From Batkoa obscura (taxonomy: Eukaryota; Entomophthoromycota; Entomophthoromycetes; Entomophthorales; Batkoaceae), in NCBI GenBank assembly GCA_030770535.1, contig JASVEC010000106.1, positions 1 through 56,706 on the forward strand: a DNA stretch of 56,706 bases, in the 5' to 3' direction. A model generated the notes under the pieces. It ran no database searches. It was given only the letters and a program-made list of their open reading frames with translations, and was not told the origin of the DNA. The position numbers and the translations under genes were made by a program. Below are positions 1 through 11,429 of the stretch, piece after piece (the stretch's first letter is position 1; each line of letters opens with the position of its first letter).

Positions 1-231
1 AGTCGCTTAAAAAGTGAACAAGACATCAAAGCAAGGAAAAGATTACTTACTCTCTTTTATAATCAATTAAAAAAAGATGAATCATTGCTACTATCCAGTT
101 TAACATTAGATTTGTATAAAGTTATCAATCGTCACTTTATCGATTGTATTCTTTCATCATATCATCTGTTCAGGCTTAATTTTAAGAAACATAAATATTA
201 TTTAAATCTAACATACGAGGGTTTTTTTTAG
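1..231 (+). CDS. 3' end of an unknown protein-coding gene (partial)
   Basis: The frame starting at base 1 is open for 76 codons and ends with TAG at 229-231. The predicted piece is Lys/Leu-rich (starts SRLKSEQDIKARKRLLTL, then DLYKVINRHFIDCILSS) and looks helical. An open frame this long is unusual for intergenic DNA at this AT content, so a real exon cut by the window edge is likely. The last five codons and the stop lie in the degenerate left end of MITE-A copy A1, so the present C-terminus appears to be set by the insertion. I do not recognise the family. A chance open frame is the alternative. Confidence 0.45.
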   Translation, partial: SRLKSEQDIKARKRLLTLFYNQLKKDESLLLSSLTLDLYKVINRHFIDCILSSYHLFRLNFKKHKYYLNLTYEGFF

Positions 232-308
232 AGAATTTACTAACAATCTTTCCACTCAAGTAGCGCTTAAAATACAAAAGCAATGAAATCGAAAAAAAGA
301 TCCCCATA
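215..308 (+). mobile_element. MITE-A copy A1
   Basis: Matches the MITE-A consensus (left GGGGATGTATTTTTGTG, middle AGCGCTTAAAA, right CAAAAAAACACTCCC) with a shortened, degenerate left end; right end is TCCCC at 303-307. Confidence 0.7.
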
Positions 309-637
309 CTTTATTTCAACAAGCCTACTGCCGATTTCTCATTAAAAATGGGATTAATTACAGTGATTGTTAGAATGCACCTAAAGTTAATAGTTAATCA
401 GCTGTAAATATTAAACTTAAATAGAATTGCGTATTAGTTACTACATTTAATGGGATAATATATGATAGAAAAACCATAACCAGAAATAATAAATAGAAGT
501 AATAAACTTGTCAATATTTTTAATGACAACACCTTGTCACACCAACATTGACTAAACTAAACTTCTTTTTAAAAAAATCCTAATAAACAGGTGTTATTTT
601 AGTTATTGAAAAACAGGGATTGAATAAAAAAGTATAT

Positions 638-736
638 GGGGATGTATTTTTGTGTTTAAGAATTTTACTAACAATCTTTCTACTCAAATAGTGCTTAAAA
701 GACGGAAAAAGTAATCAAGCCAAAAAAAACACTCCC
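638..736 (+). mobile_element. MITE-A copy A2
   Basis: Full-length MITE-A, 99 bases, flanked by ATAT on both sides (634-637 and 737-740), which fits a 4-base target duplication. Confidence 0.9.
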
Positions 737-1163
737 ATATATAAAATGACCCAGAGTGCCATCTCATATATCTTCTTTACTCTGGGAAATAAATTGCTCA
801 AGGCTTAGATACCCCAAGAAGAAAGAAGAAAGACATAAACCTTTATACTTTACAACAAAAAATAATTTTATCTGACATTTTTTAAGGCTCAACCCTATAT
901 TTGTAATAGCATTTATTATATAATAAGGATTAATACAAATAAATCATTCTTTCCTTTAAAAATGCAAAATTAATCTATTAGTAATATCCTTATTCTTTAA
1001 AGATTAATATTTGTTACTTAGCATCACAAGAACAATAAATACATATATATGAATTCACTTGTAAAAGCAATGATTAATTTAGACATAACAAGCGAATAAA
1101 GAGCTAACAAAGAAGCTCAATCAAAGGGCAATGAAAAAGAAAGAAGCAGTATAACTAATATAT

Positions 1164-1260
1164 GGGAGTGTTTTTTGACTTCATTATTTTTTCCATTTTT
1201 TAAGCGCTATGTAAGCGGAAAATTTGTTAGTAAAATTCTTAAACACAAAAATACATCCCC
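1164..1260 (-). mobile_element. MITE-A copy A3
   Basis: Full-length MITE-A in reverse orientation (starts GGGAGTG, ends CATCCCC), flanked by ATAT at 1160-1163 and 1261-1264. Confidence 0.9.
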
Positions 1261-1557
1261 ATATATTAATAGCAGTAATCGTAAACAATCGACTATTATA
1301 TATTGGACAAAAACAAATGTTAATATTTACATATTTTATGTGTTAGGTTAGTATGACTTTGTAACTATATCAGAGTATTGAACGCTCTTATCTTTTGTTT
1401 ACCATTTGGTTGACTAATGAAGTCGTTTATGCTCCAACATTTACACCACTGTGAACTAAATCACATTCCGAATAAAAGGGTCTAAGCTAAATAAGTAAAT
1501 AGAAAATCATAATATAAATTAAGTCTTTAATGTAATGATTTTTGATCAAAATAAATA

Positions 1558-2140
1558 GCCTGTGGTAATAGGGGGAGAAGATTTTAGGATATGGTTAGAT
1601 AATAAGCTTCAGTTTATGAGATACAATCGCAAAGCACCCAGTGCCAACTTCAATAAAAAGAGATGCAATAGCTATAGACATTATAATGTTGATCCAAAAT
1701 GCGGTTGCGAACCTAACCCATGTCCAGAATTAAAATAAGGTAGAGATAAGATGACAATGGTCCCTTTTGGTCATATAGCGGCGTACGGGTTTCCAGACTA
1801 TTTGAATTTAGTTAGCAAATTTCATTCAACTAGCCATATATTGTTGACAAGTCTGAATACTCTCTTTTAAAAAATGAATATCTGCACCTGACTAAATATT
1901 CAATCGGTCAAAACAAAAACAAGTTAACAGAGCTCTTAGTAGTCCAGGACAAGAGGGTACACGGTAAGTGTCTAGTAAAGCTTAAGTAAAAGGGTTTGAC
2001 CATCTTGAATTTAGTAACTCTTGGATCGATGATTATTTATAGTATATTTCATTGGGAGGTAATCGACTAGATAGTAGAAGATTTTAAAGTGATCAATCCG
2101 TTTACTAAGAAAATATCAAAGTGATCATTTATATGCGAAT
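1558..2140 (+). pseudogene. Decayed coding relic, family unknown
   Basis: This stretch is less AT-rich than its surroundings. A 60-codon open frame (about 1558-1737) includes a Cys-rich tail reading KCGCEPNPCPELK. It is followed by a second, interrupted frame with coding-like runs such as DKSEYSLLKNEYLHL and ELLVVQDKRVHGKCL up to about 2140. This looks like an old, broken coding region. I do not recognise the family and cannot tell a host gene from a mobile-element gene. Confidence 0.35.
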
Positions 2141-3237
2141 GCTATTTTTTCATTCTTTATACAACGCAAAATAAAAGAACAACTATTAAATATTTGGACA
2201 GAAAAGCAACCCCATTTAATTTGCTTAAATGTCACTGATATGTTAAATAGATTGAATATTTGTAATTCTATAGCAGTATATTCAAACTATTTTGCTTTTT
2301 AGAATTGATAGAAAAAATAAATTTAAATATAACTAAGCATGTGAAATTCAAACTAAGCTACAAAGTTTAAAATTTTAATTAAAATTACAAATTGTTTGTA
2401 AAGTTAGCTTAAATAAAGATTACAAAATATGGATTGAAAATCAAAACTCCCAATATACTTACTTTAAATATTCGCTCCTAAAAAAAGGAGTGAAAACCGA
2501 GGATTTCACCATTGCATATATAAAATTATACTTAATATAATAACAAGGATACTTACAAAGAATATAAAACAAAGTATAAAGTGATAACAACAATATATAG
2601 ATATTAAGAGCTGATTTAATATAAGATCGTATTCACATATCATTAAATATATCGATATTTAATAACTTTGGAAGGATAATGTATGCTAAATAAAAAAATG
2701 GCGATACAAATCTCAATAAAAGGATATTCTCAATTATGGTTAAATGGTAATAAGTACAAGTATGATTGAATATCCAGGATATCTTTTCAAAGCATTTATA
2801 ATTCATGTGTGCATAATAATAATAATATAACCCATTTGATACAATTAGTTCTATCAAAATATACCCTAAAATAATTTTGTAATTGAATACTTTTATGCCT
2901 CTAATTATTTTTTTGATTATAATTGTAGGTACAGTTAATATTTATTCATGCACAAATGGCCTTTCATTTCTAAAATAAATGCCATTGTATAAATATTTAT
3001 CATTTGTATTACATAAATTAATAACTTGGGAATATATACGACTTACTATGTATGAATTTTATACCTAACTCTTCTTGAATTTTATTTTCAATCCTTATAA
3101 GATTTTTGGCTATAATGTATGATTGTTTTATAAATCTAAAGCTTTGAAAATGTTATATATTACTCTTTTTCTCTTTGAATTCTTCTTGTTGTCTCTTGGG
3201 GCTCAAAACAACTAAACATTGTAGTCAAATAGAAGCA
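2141..3237. other. AT-rich gene-free stretch
   Basis: Nothing supportable is seen. A hydrophobic, Tyr- and Ile-rich 74-codon frame at 2633-2857 (-) is probably chance. The last part is the 3' flank of the coiled-coil gene. Confidence 0.4.
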
Positions 3238-3968
3238 TTACATCAAAATATTACCATCTTTTAGTAGCATTTGGTCTAAATTTAATCCTGGGCTTTTATA
3301 AGGGGTTTTGTTTAACTTACTGAGTTTATTATTCATGTCTTTTATTTTAATAATAAGAAGCTTTTTCAGGAGCTCTTTATCTTTGGCCGTTTGATTTAAC
3401 TTCGCTAATTGTAGTTCTAGCATATTTATTAGACATCTTTTATTAATCAAAGAATTTATCTGTTTTTTTAATCCATTAGTTTCTGCTTTTAACTTAAAAT
3501 TTAATAATATATTGCTAAATCTCTATAATAGCTTTATCATTTACCTTATTTCGTATATTATATTTATTGTCAATTTCTTTCTCAAGGATTGATCTTTTGA
3601 CTCTTCCTTCTTTTAGACGACTAGAAATACTTTCAAACACCCTAACTATAAACAATATAAATATAGTACCCTTTTACTTACTTTTATACTTTTGATGCTC
3701 TTTTTTCAATTTCATTAATATACTTTCTTCTTCTCTTATTTTATCATTGAAATAATCGTTATTCATACGAATCTATTAAAAATCAGTATGTATTTTAAAA
3801 TATACAATATACTACATATTTCAAATGTGAATGTAAGCCATTCAAATAAAATGTTTCCTTTTTGATATGCTCTATGATGTCAATGTACGAGTTCCTAACT
3901 TCATCCTTGTTACTCCATAAAGTCACTTGTTTATCTAATAAATATTTTTTATTTAAATGGATGTTCAT
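3238..3968 (-). CDS. Coiled-coil protein of unknown function, four exons
   Basis: Exons read from 3968 downward: 3816-3968, 3682-3772, 3545-3645, 3238-3492. The introns (43, 36 and 52 bases) have GT/AG ends, and phases fit throughout, giving 199 aa with a single stop. The protein is Lys/Leu/Glu/Asn-rich and largely predicted helical. Runs such as KIREEESILMKLKKEHQKYK and LLKKLLIIKIKDMNNKLSKL suggest a long coiled coil, and the short tail ends SPGLNLDQMLLKDGNILM. The start is the first ATG of the first exon; a short upstream frame (MNLLTKLF) may precede it. Its size and coiled coil would suit a small subunit of a kinetochore, vesicle-tether or mRNA-export complex, but no family motif is recognisable, so no function is assigned. 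The structure is inferred from splice signals only. Confidence 0.6.
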
Positions 3969-6127
3969 GCTTTTAATTAAAAAAGTTTTGTTAACAAATT
4001 CATGTTTTGTTCAACATAATGTAATCACTATTTCATTTGATTGGTAATTAAATGATCTTATTATCCAACTTAATTAAATGCATTTTAATATGTTGATTTA
4101 TAAAATATTTGAACAAGGCATTTAGTATATAAAATTCAGTCTTAATTTATTGTATATTATTCAATAAATTTATATTTCAAATGCATCAATCAGTAAGCAA
4201 ATTTATGACAAATTTATAGTAGCTCAATTAGATTTAAGTTTAATTAAATTAATAAAATTAAAGACTAATTTCATTAGCATTTAATTCATTTTTAATTCAT
4301 TACACATTAAGTTTGTTTCATTGTAATAGATTTTGATAATTGTATTTAATTTAAGTTAATTTTAATAAACTTAATTTGTATTATAAATACTCAAACATCA
4401 ATTGATTCTGTTTAAAATATATTAACAGCACTTAACTACTAAACAAAAAAGATTAATGGTTTAAAGAAAATTAAAGAAACAAAAGAGTAAACATCGGAGA
4501 TTTTTAGATAAAATAATAGCTATTCATTGAGTAAATCAAATCTTATAATGACAATAACTAATCGCTGTACTATATACAAATAGTAATAAAATAAAGCAAT
4601 GTAATATTATAATATAAACATGATTAACATGCAATATTATAATCTACTATAAACCAATAATCAACAAGCGATTATTTATTTTACGTGAAAGCCTGATTAT
4701 AACATTTACTGAATATAAAGGGAGTAACTTGGGATTAATATTTCTATATTTGGTATAAGAAGCTTCCTTTTTTCTTTATGGACAACCCTTTTTTTTACAT
4801 TAAAAATATTCCATTATCTACTCATTACTTTAAGTTGATAAAAAATCAACTTAATATTGCCTTTAAAGAATACTCATTTATAAGTTAATTTCACCTATAT
4901 AATTTAATATATTCTTTATCTCTTTAAGATTATATATAACATTTTACGAATCCCTATATTAAATTCTTGGAGTTGATTTTCTTAAATTATCTTTATTCAT
5001 TATTATTCTCTTAATTAAATTCAAAGTATCCCCTATTCCCATTTATCTTTACAGTGGTTGGTTAATTGCCCCTCTAAGATGTCCCCATGTTTTTCAATAA
5101 TTCTAAAGCAGCTAATTACTAAGTAAAAGTGCTCTTTAATTGGACAATTTAATTATTGCTATTCTTTGATTGGCTTTAGTTGATCTTCAAGTTATGATTT
5201 AAGTTGCGGATGTACTTAGTATTGAAACTTCACCAAGCAATGATTTGAAATTTTGATAATAACTTAGAATCAAATTATAAAAAGTACAAATAAAATCATG
5301 TTTTTTTTTCAAATGTACCCTAATTAGGGAATTCAAGAAGGGCAACTACATCATGTTAACTCAAGTTAAGAAGAAAATATTTAGTTGATGTACAAATAAA
5401 ATAATCAAAATGATTTGTTAAAATTTCAACTTAACTTGAAAAAGAAAATACCAATAAAATGTTTTTAAGTTTAATTGTTTTACATATAGATTTTGAATTT
5501 ATAAGTGGTTAGACCCCAACACGTTTATTTTTGCCAATCTTATAGGCGTTATAGATTTTGGTAAGTATGTTCAACATTTCAAAATATTCCGTAGTTAAGG
5601 TAAAAAGGGGTTATAAATTAATGCAACAAACTTTTTCAGTTGAGATACTTTCCCACCCTTTTTAAAGTTTTTTCAACTTTTACTTTGTTTTATTACCCCG
5701 GCGGACCTATACTTTGAATTTAGTTTTTGAATTTAACTCTAGTTACTAAACTTGACCCTTTACTTATACTTCACTTAATATTGTTTACATCAAAGACATA
5801 GCTTCCTTTAGTTGACTATCAGAGGCTAGTCCTTAATTGTATATATTGTATATAACCCCAAAACTAACTTGGAAAGTTAATTTAAATTTCACCTATATCT
5901 TAATAACCCCTTAATACCTATTACTACACCTTTTATCCCTTTTGTTATTTACTTAATTAACCTAATAATTACAATAGTTAAGCCGGAAACAACTTGTAAA
6001 TTTGTTGGATCATAATCTAAAGTATAAATCAATACTAATCACTCAATTAAAGGAATACTTTATCCTTGAAGGAGATTAATTTTTGAATATATAAATTATA
6101 AAGATACTGTCTATATTTGAGCAGTTA
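3969..6127. other. Intergenic region between two divergent genes
   Basis: AT-rich, with runs of T and A and no coding frame I can support. It must hold the promoters of the coiled-coil gene (-) and the csx1-like gene (+). No MITE-A copy is seen here, unlike most of the window. Confidence 0.5.
6088..6096 (+). promoter_or_regulatory. Possible TATA box of the csx1-like gene
   Basis: TATATAAAT lies 31-39 bases before the ATG at 6128. In an AT-rich genome this is weak evidence, and the short distance would imply a very short 5' leader. Confidence 0.25.
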
Positions 6128-7715
6128 ATGTACAACGACAACTCACCCCCATTCACTTCGGGGCAAGTTTCTAGTAGCACTCAAGCTACCAGCGATCAAC
6201 CTCAAACAATCAACTTTCAAATGCCTTCGACCTATTATTCTAATGTTATGCCAGCGATTTCTAAATCAACCTTGTGGTAAGTTATTTAAGCTTTTTGAAA
6301 TTTATTCAATAATTTACTTTTTGCTCAATTTTTGCAGAAAATTTTGATGTATTAATTTGTTTTTTTTTGATTTTTTTTTTGATCTTTTTCAATTATGATT
6401 AGGATGGGAGAATTAGAGCCATGGATGGATGAAGGAGTAATACGACAAATATGGGCTAGTCTCGGTTATCAGGTTACTGTCAAAGTAATCAATAATAGAT
6501 CCACTGGCCAAAATGCCGGTTACTGTTTTGTAGACTTTTCATCTCCTTCTGAAGCGAAAATTGTTTTGAATGCACTCCAAGGTGCTACTATTCCTGGTAC
6601 TAGAAAGCTGTTTAGGCTTAATTGGGCACTCGGTGGCAATCAAGTCGGAGAGAAGTAAGTTTTTATTACTGACTTCAATCAAATTATTTAACTTGTGTAT
6701 TAGAGTTGAGCCTATACCAGAATATTCTATTTTTGTTGGCGACTTGGCAGATTCTGTAGATGATGCTTCATTATTAGCCTTATTTCGGTCACGATATACT
6801 TCAGCTCGCGCAGCTAAGGTAGTTTTGGACCCAGGTACTAATAGGCCTCGTGGTTATGGTTTTGTTCGATTTGGCACTGAAGCCGATCGTGTACGTGCAC
6901 TTAATGAAATGCCAGGTGCAATATTCCAAGGTCGTCCTATTCGAGTATCGTTGGCTACACCAAGGTCCAAAGGTGGGGCGCCACAAGAACCTGCACCCCA
7001 GACACCTGAAGCACAGTTAGGAATTGGCTACGTTGATACTTCTATAACAACCGTATTTGTTGGTAATCTCGCATCAGATGCTACTGAAGAAGATTTAAGA
7101 AAGTAAGTTACTTTATTTTATAACCTAACCTATTCTAATCCTATTAGCTATTTTCAAGCATTTGGTGAAATCGACCATATTAAAATACCCCCAGGCAAGG
7201 GGTGTGGATTTGTTCAATTTGCATCCCGCCATCAAGCAGAAAGGGCATTAGCACAACTCAATGGCGTACAAATTGGATCAAATAGAGTCCGACTTTCTTG
7301 GGGTAGACTTCCACCTGATCGCCATAACCAACAACAACAACAAAGAGCACGCTTATTATTAGCACAGCAAATGGAACAAGAAGCCATTTACCAAAGTCTA
7401 GGATTCAACACTAACCCAGGCTTAAATCAATTTGGCATGATGGGAAATAGAGGATATAATTTAATTAATTTAGACAATAGAAGTGGATGGATAAATAGAC
7501 CAGATTCTATCCCACCTCAATTTAATATGGGAAGAAGTCCAATAATACCAAGCAGTCCCTATAATCCTAATATTACAACCTCCTCTATGACTCCCAATAC
7601 TAATGCTGCTGCTACTACTGCTCAAAACAGCGGCTATCATTCTGATAGTCCTTACAACACTGGTACAACTCAAAGTGGTGGGTATCACTCAGATAGCCCA
7701 TTTGGCCAACCTTAG
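6128..7715 (+). CDS. csx1: Three-RRM RNA-binding protein, Csx1/Nam8 type
   Basis: Exons 6128-6276, 6403-6654, 6704-7102 and 7148-7715 join in phase to 455 aa. RRM1 (about residues 48-133) opens with TLWMGELEPWMD, a signature very close to fission yeast Csx1 and shared in part with Nam8. RRM2 (about 142-216) has SIFVGDLAD and RGYGFVRF; RRM3 (about 249-320) has TVFVGNLASDATEEDL and GCGFVQF. The tail is low-complexity and rich in Gln, Asn, Ser and Pro, with two copies of GYHSDSP. Family members bind AU-rich or pre-mRNA targets and act in stress-responsive mRNA stability (Csx1) or U1 snRNP splicing (Nam8). Which of these roles applies here cannot be decided from sequence. It is convergent with polyubiquitin across 926 bases. 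Confidence 0.85.
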
Positions 7716-8397
7716 AATACTTTTTAATATATGTATGAGCTGTAAATACGTTGATTAATGAATAATTAGTTTCCTATTATATTAAGTTTTTAATCCGCTC
7801 GAGTTTGAATTTAAAAGTTACTTGAAGAAATGCTATAATAATGCAATTCATTTTATTTATTTCTTACTTGGCCTTTTTTATTTTCTGATTTTTAAAGTTT
7901 AATAATTTTACTAATAGGCTATAATAACCTTGATGGTATTTTGGCTATTTTTCAGTTCGTTTACTTTTAAATCAGTTTTAATAAATATTAATTTCTTCAC
8001 ATTTTTTATTTAGTTCTAAAATATTAATCTAAGTTAATTTTAAATTTTGAAATTAAAATTGAAGTAGTTTCAAATTAATTTATTTTTTCAAAATTTCACA
8101 TATTTGATTTTAAAAAGGAACTCAAAATTAGTTTAAAAAGTCATAAATTTTAATGTATTATAAAATAGTTTGAACCGAAATCATAATCCCAATTCTTAGT
8201 ATAAGTACTATAAAATTAAAATCCTTGTTATACTTTATTTTCACTAATAATTTCCTTAATATCTAAATAATTTTCCGCTATATTTAAATTTACACTCTTT
8301 TATCTATGTAAATTTAATAATAATTAATGAATAGCCTTTTCCGTTATAAGATATCAATAAGTTGCTGAATTTCCTTTTGGCAATAAAACAGGGATAT

Positions 8398-8450
8398 GAG
8401 GATGTTTTTTGCTTCATTACTCTCCATTTTTTAAGCGTTATTTGAGTTAA
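8398..8450 (-). mobile_element. MITE-A half A4
   Basis: Only the right half of MITE-A is present, in reverse orientation (starts GAGGATGTTTTTTG, reaches AAGCGTTATTTGAG). It forms a composite with A5. Confidence 0.65.
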
Positions 8451-8527
8451 TAATTTATCATTTTATCATCAGAATTAATGTTTGGGAATTTATTTTTTAA
8501 TTTGATAACACTAATTTAAAATTTTAT

Positions 8528-8575
8528 GAGGGTGTTTTTTTCAAGAATTTTACTAACATTTTTCCACTCAAGTAC
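8528..8575 (+). mobile_element. MITE-A half A5
   Basis: Only the left half is present (starts GAGGGTGTTTTTTTCAAG, reaches CCACTCAAGTA), 77 bases after A4 and reading in the same direction on the page. Confidence 0.65.
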
Positions 8576-8641
8576 AGAAGTTTAAGTTATTTAATTGATA
8601 CTATCTAAAGTTAGCTAGGAAAATTAGTTTTTATTAAGCAA

Positions 8642-10051
<1,410 letters not shown>

Positions 10052-10072
10052 TCATTTAACTTTTCTTTTTCT

Positions 10073-10083
10073 TTTTATATAAT
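10073..10083 (-). promoter_or_regulatory. Possible TATA box of polyubiquitin
   Basis: On the minus strand the sequence reads AATTATATAAA, about 60 bases upstream of the ATG. Confidence 0.4.
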
Positions 10084-10136
10084 TCCTTTTACAAGCATGA
10101 CCTCATTGTGTGACTTTACGCATTATACTTGGTAAG

Positions 10137-10141
10137 CCAAT
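10137..10141. promoter_or_regulatory. CCAAT box upstream of polyubiquitin
   Basis: CCAAT within AGCCAATCAGA matches the strong NF-Y/HAP site form, about 120 bases upstream of the start codon. It sits in a locally less AT-rich stretch, which favours a real element. Confidence 0.4.
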
Positions 10142-11429
10142 CAGATTTCAATATTTGGGCATAGTTCATATGTTCTACATCACCTCCAATTTACTATCCA
10201 TTTATAATCACTTGAAGCTGCGGTTAAACTCACATATTTGACCAATTGATAAGCTTTATCTAAACGATAAAATAAACTACTGCCATAATGATTTGCTCAA
10301 AGGCATGTAAGTTAAAAATTTAGCCAATGAAAGTGAAGTTTGGATAGTTTAATAGGGAAATCTATGGAGAAATATCTAGATTAGAAAAAAAATCGTTAAA
10401 TTTGATAATAGAAAATATCTCTTATATATAACATCCTTTATAGGAGTTAATCCTGCTAACCTTCGATATAAATTTATAGTTTGATTTATAATGAGCTCCC
10501 CTACTTTAAGTAATGCAATAATTAAGTAAAATATATAAAATGTTGGATTTTATTAAATTTAATTTAAGTCAGGTCTTATTTTAGATCATGATATAATTGT
10601 ATTAATAATATGATAAAATTCGTCATAGTATTAAAATTTTTACTTAGTATTGTCAATGTATTGTTTTTGGAAGAGAAGTTTTTAAAACAAGCTTCTACTT
10701 AACTTAAATTGTAGGAATTAATAAGTGAAATCAGAAAATAAATCTTCATGCTATTTATATAGTAAACAATAGGAAGTCGAATAGTAAGTTATTTGTTATA
10801 TTATTTGGTGTATAGTATTCTCACGAGTACATTTTCTGCCTGATTTAAACTTTTATATCAAAAACAAAATGTGTAAAATATTTTAAAAATCTAGTCATCT
10901 TATGTAACATTAACAGCTTTATAAATAACAAATATTAGCTAAATTTAAATGGTATAAGGATTTTATTTAATTAGTGTTAAATTAAAATAAAGTAATATAG
11001 TGTATGACTGCATTAAAAGAACTAAACCGGGAAATGGAAACAATTTTTCAAAGTAATTTTAAATATAGTAAAAGTGTAAAATTTCAAACATAAGTATAAA
11101 ACGTTGAAAATGTTAGCTATTTAAGATAATATATGAGGATGTATTTTTATGTTTAAGAATTTTACCAACAATTTTTCCACTCAAATAGCGCTTAAAAGAT
11201 GGAAAAAGTGAAGCTAAAAAACATCCCCATACACTAATTGATTAAAACTCTCAAAAAGCTTATAATAAGTTATAATTCTTTGAAATAAAATAAGATTTAA
11301 TACTAATATTAATTTAAAAATCATTAAATACTAGAACCAAAAGGTGCTGCCATGTATATTTTATAATAAAATAATTGAAATTAAACAAGTTATTTAGTTA
11401 AAGCCACTAACGATATTTTTGTAAAAAGA
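10142..11429. other. Intergenic stretch between ERG7 and polyubiquitin
   Basis: Upstream of polyubiquitin and downstream of ERG7 (both -). It contains one MITE-A copy (A6) and otherwise AT-rich sequence without coding signal. Confidence 0.5.
11135..11228 (+). mobile_element. MITE-A copy A6
   Basis: Near full-length MITE-A about 200 bases downstream of the ERG7 stop; flanks ATAT and ATAC. Confidence 0.85.

Larger units (their letters stand above)
232..1557. other. Gene-free stretch with MITEs
   Basis: No coding frame or spliced gene could be supported. It holds MITE-A copies A1 (part), A2 and A3; the rest is AT-rich unique sequence. Confidence 0.5.
7716..8641. other. Convergent 3' region with two half MITEs
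   Basis: Both neighbouring genes end here. It is AT-rich, and the only structure seen is the pair of half MITE-A elements at 8398-8450 and 8528-8575. Confidence 0.5.

Noticed and set aside
638-736. MITE-A as a Tc1/mariner MITE with TA duplication
   Set aside because: Copies flanked by AAAT or ATTT and the empty site AACAATGTAG in Element B do not fit a simple TA duplication.
2633-2857. 74-codon minus-strand frame rich in Tyr and Ile
   Set aside because: Hydrophobic low-complexity composition expected from AT-rich DNA, with no splice partners found.
3862-4047. 61-codon plus-strand frame
   Set aside because: It lies opposite the first exon of the coiled-coil gene, which has a better coding pattern and proper splice sites.
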